A program made the position numbers and the translations under genes. Shown here piece after piece: positions 34,765 to 38,337 of a stretch of 38,337 nt of DNA. Position 1 is the stretch's first letter; each line of letters opens with the position of its first letter. The stretch is from Bacteroidales bacterium (GTDB taxonomy: Bacteria > Bacteroidota > Bacteroidia > Bacteroidales > VadinHA17). The stretch lies in NCBI GenBank assembly GCA_017882305.1, contig JADGPU010000024.1, forward strand, positions 1 to 38,337, in the 5' to 3' direction. Under the pieces are notes generated by a model, which saw only the letters and a list, made by a program, of their open reading frames with translations, was not told the origin of the DNA and made no database searches.

Positions 34765-35949
34765 TCATTCCAGATTCCAGAAATCAGGTTCTATTTTTGT
34801 GCCTCTTACTGTACAGTCTGCACAAGCCTTGTCGTATGTAATTATTACGTAAGGTACTGGAGGTAGAAAAATTTGATGGACCAATCCTACCCCTGTACTC
34901 CAGATAAATGGATGGAGGGCTCCTTCTTCGATTATCCAAGCAGATGTATTAAGATATGGAATAAAATCTCCGTTGAAAATAGTATCACTAATGCAGTTAG
35001 TATATAGGTCGATCAAACCTGAAAAACGATCTTTTATGAAAATCCTTTTGGACGATCTGGCTGAAACGCTGAAATAACCCAATACTTTTTCATTTGGATC
35101 ATCAATACAGGAAATATTGCTGGGAATAGAAGATGGAATCAGATCATAAAGACCACCTACTTGTTCTGAGATGTTTTGCAATTTCTCCCAATATAGGTAT
35201 TCGTCTTCATTCAGGGAATACTGGTTCACTAAAATACTGTATTTTACGTTCAACCTGTCTGTTTGGTTCGAAATAAAGATTAATGGATAGCGGTCAATCC
35301 TGACTTGCTCAAGAATAGAAGTATTCTTGATATTAATTACATCAGAATTACTTGATATCCAGCACTGTTTGTTAGGAACCATATTATAGGGAAGCTGGAA
35401 TTCCCAGGTCTCAGAATACTCCCATCTGTAGAACTTAGTTTGGTTTATCGGATCGTGCGTATTTAAAAATATCTGGCAACCCTCCTGAGTACTTATCCCA
35501 TTATTTTCCTGAAGAGTAACTTTTTCATAATAAACGCTGTCAATCGGGGGAACTGATTTCATCTCCATAGGGTATGATTCGTAGTTAAGATTATTATTCT
35601 CAACGTTTGTTTTGATATGCAAAGCATAGGATCTTCCGATTACACCCTGAAATTTAGAAGGGTCAGTAACATAGGTCCCCGGAATTGTTTCTGTGAAACC
35701 GAATGTATTGCCAAGATCATCGGAAATTGTGACAATACATCCCTTTAACGGGTTTGCAACACTTCTTTTTCCAAGAGGAAGGGATCTTGACAGTTTTATA
35801 ATATTTGTATCTGGTTGGTCGGTTATCAAACCTTCAACAACAAGTAATTGCTGATCCTCATTCGTTTTAGGAATAAATTGCGTTACACAACTGTTAAGAA
35901 CAAGTAAAAATGAAATTAGTATAACTTTTTGTATTGACTTTATCATCAT
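34765..35949 (-). CDS. DUF4249 family lipoprotein
   Basis: The 394-residue protein has a lipoprotein signal (LLVLNSC, lipidated Cys21) and the DUF4249 layout: QQLLVVEGLITDQPDTNIIKLSRS, a beta-sandwich region with VTISDDLGN and GTYVTDPSKFQGVIGRSYALHI, then SVPPIDSVYYEKV and a C-terminal domain with FSVSARSSKRIFIKD and a CADC pair (Cys377, Cys380). Relatives are usually encoded beside a TonB-dependent receptor with which they may form an outer-membrane complex; none is here. It starts 45 bases after the helicase gene on the same strand and could share its mRNA. The start may be either of the first two Met codons. Confidence 0.85.
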   Translation of the reverse strand: MMIKSIQKVILISFLLVLNSCVTQFIPKTNEDQQLLVVEGLITDQPDTNIIKLSRSLPLGKRSVANPLKGCIVTISDDLGNTFGFTETIPGTYVTDPSKFQGVIGRSYALHIKTNVENNNLNYESYPMEMKSVPPIDSVYYEKVTLQENNGISTQEGCQIFLNTHDPINQTKFYRWEYSETWEFQLPYNMVPNKQCWISSNSDVINIKNTSILEQVRIDRYPLIFISNQTDRLNVKYSILVNQYSLNEDEYLYWEKLQNISEQVGGLYDLIPSSIPSNISCIDDPNEKVLGYFSVSARSSKRIFIKDRFSGLIDLYTNCISDTIFNGDFIPYLNTSAWIIEEGALHPFIWSTGVGLVHQIFLPPVPYVIITYDKACADCTVRGTKIEPDFWNLE

Positions 35950-35994
35950 ATAATAACACTATATGAAAGGATAACAACATATTAAGACATTAGT

Positions 35995-37410
35995 TCACTT
36001 AAACCAGTCTTCCGAAAAATTAACAAGGTACACTTTATCAGTCGACCGGGTTAATGCCGTATAGAACCATCGAAGGTAGTCAATTGTGATCTCGTTCCTG
36101 TTGAACATACCCTGATCGATAAACACCCTCTCCCACTGTCCACCCTGTGCCTTATGACAGGTAACGGCATATGCAAATTTTATCTGAAGAGCATTAAAAT
36201 AGGGATTGTTTTTCACGGCCTCAAATTGTTTTCTCCTGGTTTTAATATTCAGATAATCAGCCAGAATATTCTGGTATAGCTCTTTATTTTTCTCCGCTGG
36301 CAAAGCAGGCGTATCAAGATGGAGAACATCTATCATCACCTTGGATTCAATTTCCAGATTATAGTCAGGAAACTTCAGTACCATATCGGCAAAACGGAAA
36401 CCGTACCTCTCCTCATATTTCCTGATTTTTTTCACCTCGGCAATATCACCATTTGCAATAAATCCTGCTCCATCCTCATCCTCATCAATAATAAAGTAGT
36501 TGTTCCTCACAACCATAACCATGTCACCCGGACTTATCTCTTCCTCCCTGAAAAAGATCCTGTTACGGATCCCCTGATTATAACGGTTTGCCTGTTTATT
36601 CGAATTGACAACAATTATTGTTCCCTCCATACCACATGTTCCATATGCGGAAGAGATCTCATCAATCAGCTCTTCACCTGTTATTCTTATAGTATCCTTG
36701 TAATTAATGCAATCAATTGACGGATGGACCAGATCGTTTTTTGCAACCTGCAAACGAACACGAGTAGCATTCATGAGAACTCCCGAAGTTTCACTCTGCC
36801 TTAAAACCTGTCTCAGTTCACACGAAATCAGTCCGAATCCGTATCCTCCGATAGAGGCAGGATCGAGTGCGGGACTAAGAATTGATCCTACCGGGGGAAG
36901 CTGGGCGGTATCGCCTACAAGAATCAGTTTGCATTCAGTCCCCGAATAGACAAATTCAATCAGGTCATCGAGAAGCTTTCCACTACCGAATAACGACGAA
37001 TCTCCTGAACTGTTTGATACCATTGATGCTTCGTCAACAATAAAAAAAGTATCCTTATGAAGATTTCTATCCAGTAAAAAGCTGCCAAACCCGTCCCTGG
37101 AGGATTTTTGCCTGTATATCTTCTTATGAATAGTATACGCCTGTCGTCCGGAATAAGAAGCAAGAACTTTTGCAGCCCTTCCTGTCGGTGCCAGAAGAAC
37201 TGACCGCATCCTTAACATATCGAGTGTTTTAACAATGGAACTTATGACGCTTGTTTTACCGGTACCGGCATATCCGGTCATCAGGAAGATCACATCATTA
37301 TTATTATCGCAGATATATGAGGCAATTTTCTTTAATGCATCAGACTGGTCATCTGTGGGGATATTCCCCAGATTCTTACATAACTGGTTATATATAATGG
37401 TATCACGCAT
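35995..37410 (-). CDS. RecD-like ATP-dependent DNA helicase (superfamily 1B)
   Basis: The protein of about 471 residues has the SF1 helicase motifs: Walker A GYAGTGKT at 46-53, APTGRAA at 74-80, Walker B IVDEAS at 124-129, GDTAQLPPVG at 166-175, and late motifs TCHKAQGGQWERVFID and YTALTRSTDKVYLV. It resembles RecD/RecD2 and Pif1, but is a short stand-alone form with no RecB or RecC partner. It probably translocates 5' to 3' on single-stranded DNA in repair. A TTG at 37428 would add six residues but lies in a palindromic repeat, so I prefer the ATG at 37410 (MRDTIIYNQL). The gene is divergent from the DUF3822 gene. Confidence 0.92.
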   Translation of the reverse strand: MRDTIIYNQLCKNLGNIPTDDQSDALKKIASYICDNNNDVIFLMTGYAGTGKTSVISSIVKTLDMLRMRSVLLAPTGRAAKVLASYSGRQAYTIHKKIYRQKSSRDGFGSFLLDRNLHKDTFFIVDEASMVSNSSGDSSLFGSGKLLDDLIEFVYSGTECKLILVGDTAQLPPVGSILSPALDPASIGGYGFGLISCELRQVLRQSETSGVLMNATRVRLQVAKNDLVHPSIDCINYKDTIRITGEELIDEISSAYGTCGMEGTIIVVNSNKQANRYNQGIRNRIFFREEEISPGDMVMVVRNNYFIIDEDEDGAGFIANGDIAEVKKIRKYEERYGFRFADMVLKFPDYNLEIESKVMIDVLHLDTPALPAEKNKELYQNILADYLNIKTRRKQFEAVKNNPYFNALQIKFAYAVTCHKAQGGQWERVFIDQGMFNRNEITIDYLRWFYTALTRSTDKVYLVNFSEDWFK

Positions 37411-37420
37411 ATTATTTTTT

Positions 37421-37521
37421 AACCGCAAAGTACACAGTGATATTGCAAAGTACGCAAAGGTTTGTAAAATATCAACATGGTTCTTTGCGATCTTTGCTAA
37501 AACTTTGCGACCTTTGCGGTT
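37421..37521. repeat. Intergenic palindromic repeat, copy 2 (AACCGCAAAG...CTTTGCGGTT)
   Basis: The 101-base element has perfect 10-base inverted ends, AACCGCAAAG and CTTTGCGGTT, and internal CGCAAAG/CTTTGCGA words. It matches the element at 5284-5385 in ends, length and internal words, though the middle differs. It fills the gap between divergent helicase and DUF3822 genes. Confidence 0.8.
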
Positions 37522-37540
37522 ATATTTATAAAATACATAT

Positions 37541-37571
37541 TTTGTGTAATCAGCCTGTTATCTTAAATTTG
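37541..37571 (+). promoter_or_regulatory. Promoter of the DUF3822 gene
   Basis: TTTG (37541-37544), 19 bases, TAAATTTG (37564-37571) is a perfect match to the Bacteroidota consensus. It lies 17 bases before the ATG. Confidence 0.7.
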
Positions 37572-37588
37572 TATCTAATATTCAAAAC

Positions 37589-38337
37589 ATGCCTTTTCTT
37601 GAACTCTTTGATGAGACCCTCGATATAAACTCTACTGAAAACTATGAGTTATCAATCCAGGTAAGCCCCGACGGATTATCGTTTTGTCTTCTCGATTCAG
37701 TAAGAAATAAGTTCGTCCTGATCAGGTCATTCGGGGCTGAAGAAAATAAGTATTTTAATGCTGATAAAATAAGTGAGTTGTTACGGAATGATGATTTTCT
37801 GACCAAGCGATATAAGAAAATAAATTGTGTAATGCCTTCATCAAAATTTACCCTTGTGCCTGCACCCCTTTATGACCCGGGCAAAAAGGTGGAATACTTT
37901 ACATTCAATCATAACCTGGAAGAGGAAAATATCGTTTTGGCAGATAAGACTAATGATCCGGATGCATTTATTATGTATTCGGTATCCAAATCAATAAATG
38001 AGGTAATAAATAGTTTTTATTCCGGGGTATATCCACATCATCATATAAAATTATTACTGGACCATACTTCTTCAACCAGAAAAAGTGTGAACGGTAATTA
38101 TATACATGTTCATGTTGAAAGGGATTTTTTTAACCTCATTGTCTTTAACAACAACATACTAAAGTTCTGTAATTCATTTGCTTACAGAAACATATCAGAC
38201 ATTCTCTTTTATGTCCTGAACGCTTTTAAAAATTTGGATATCAAACAGGAAGAGACAATATATTTCAGTGGTCTTACAGAAAAGTATGATGATCTGTCAT
38301 CCAGTTTTTCATTATATATCAGGAATATAAAATTTGC
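37589..38337 (+). CDS. DUF3822 family protein (3' end outside window)
   Basis: The frame is open from ATG 37589 to the window edge (249 codons). The sequence LFDETLDINSTENYELSIQ, SPDGLSFCLLD and SRKFTLVPAPLYD-like PSSKFTLVPAPLYD, together with the later YYFSG-like TIYFSGLTEKYD, fit DUF3822, a Bacteroidota family with an actin/ASKHA-like appearance and unknown function. In related genomes it is commonly followed by rsmD, which would lie just beyond the window; that is from memory of the family, not seen here. Confidence 0.85.
   Translation, partial: MPFLELFDETLDINSTENYELSIQVSPDGLSFCLLDSVRNKFVLIRSFGAEENKYFNADKISELLRNDDFLTKRYKKINCVMPSSKFTLVPAPLYDPGKKVEYFTFNHNLEEENIVLADKTNDPDAFIMYSVSKSINEVINSFYSGVYPHHHIKLLLDHTSSTRKSVNGNYIHVHVERDFFNLIVFNNNILKFCNSFAYRNISDILFYVLNAFKNLDIKQEETIYFSGLTEKYDDLSSSFSLYIRNIKF

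Noticed and set aside
36319..36720. Plus-strand frame of 133 codons
   Set aside because: It is a shadow of the RecD-like helicase gene.
37411..37428. TTG start extending the helicase by six residues
   Set aside because: It falls within the palindromic repeat; the ATG at 37410 is more natural.
1..38337. tRNA, rRNA, CRISPR arrays, prophage or transposase genes
   Set aside because: Reading both strands I found no cloverleaf with a GTTCRANNC-type arm, no regular spacer-repeat array and no integrase or transposase motif.

Overview
This window looks like a chromosomal segment of a member of the Bacteroidota, most likely a free-living or sediment-type Bacteroidales/Marinilabiliales relative. The evidence is the gene families: DUF4249 lipoprotein, DUF3822 protein, FISUMP-domain lipoprotein, PD40/OmpA-type protein, SiaB/SiaC pair, a large S1 protein with a charged N-terminal extension, and a stand-alone RecD-like helicase. 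It is also AT-rich, with promoter-like sites of the Bacteroidota type (TTTG, about 19 bases, TAnnTTTG). I see no tRNA, rRNA, CRISPR array, integrase or transposase.

Layout. 1-1685 (-): 5'-end part of a PD40-repeat envelope protein running off the left edge. 1846-2544 (+): two-gene Hpt-STAS signalling operon. 2553-5150 (-): ClpB. 5420-9173 (+): flavin reductase-like protein, then an ABCG-type ABC protein with a TerB-like and FHA-like front end. 9272-10233 (-): SiaB kinase and SiaC target. 10383-18607 (-): housekeeping run of THUMP RNA methyltransferase, S41 protease, guaA, RNase Z, STAS protein and ribosomal protein S1. 18917-24401 (+): nucleotide-sugar operon (ugd, rfbA, rfbC, rfbD, phosphohexomutase). 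25159-26497 (+): two small lipoproteins. 26953-32672: an unusual group of an anchored FG-GAP beta-propeller (-), a cupredoxin plus polyferredoxin membrane protein (+) and an anchored TPR protein (-). 32921-34251: YjbQ and two small proteins. 34765-37410 (-): DUF4249 lipoprotein and RecD-like helicase. 37589-end (+): partial DUF3822 gene.

How the parts connect. The sugar operon should turn glucose-6-phosphate into glucose-1-phosphate, dTDP-glucose and dTDP-rhamnose, plus UDP-glucuronate, for surface polysaccharide; rfbB is missing from the cluster. Three separate partner-switching type modules (Hpt-STAS, SiaB-SiaC, STAS beside RNase Z and S1) lie within 15 kb. The best candidate for an undescribed system is the 26.9-32.7 kb group, in which a membrane redox protein with a CuA-like cupredoxin domain and two predicted 4Fe-4S clusters is flanked by two proteins predicted to be membrane-tethered in the periplasm, which have no catalytic motif and look like scaffolds.

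The intergenic DNA is rich in structure: a pair of about 100-bp AACCGCAAAG...CTTTGCGGTT elements, a nested palindrome in the probable guaA leader, C/G-tract hairpins, and a possible frameshifted small membrane-protein gene at 24529-24701.
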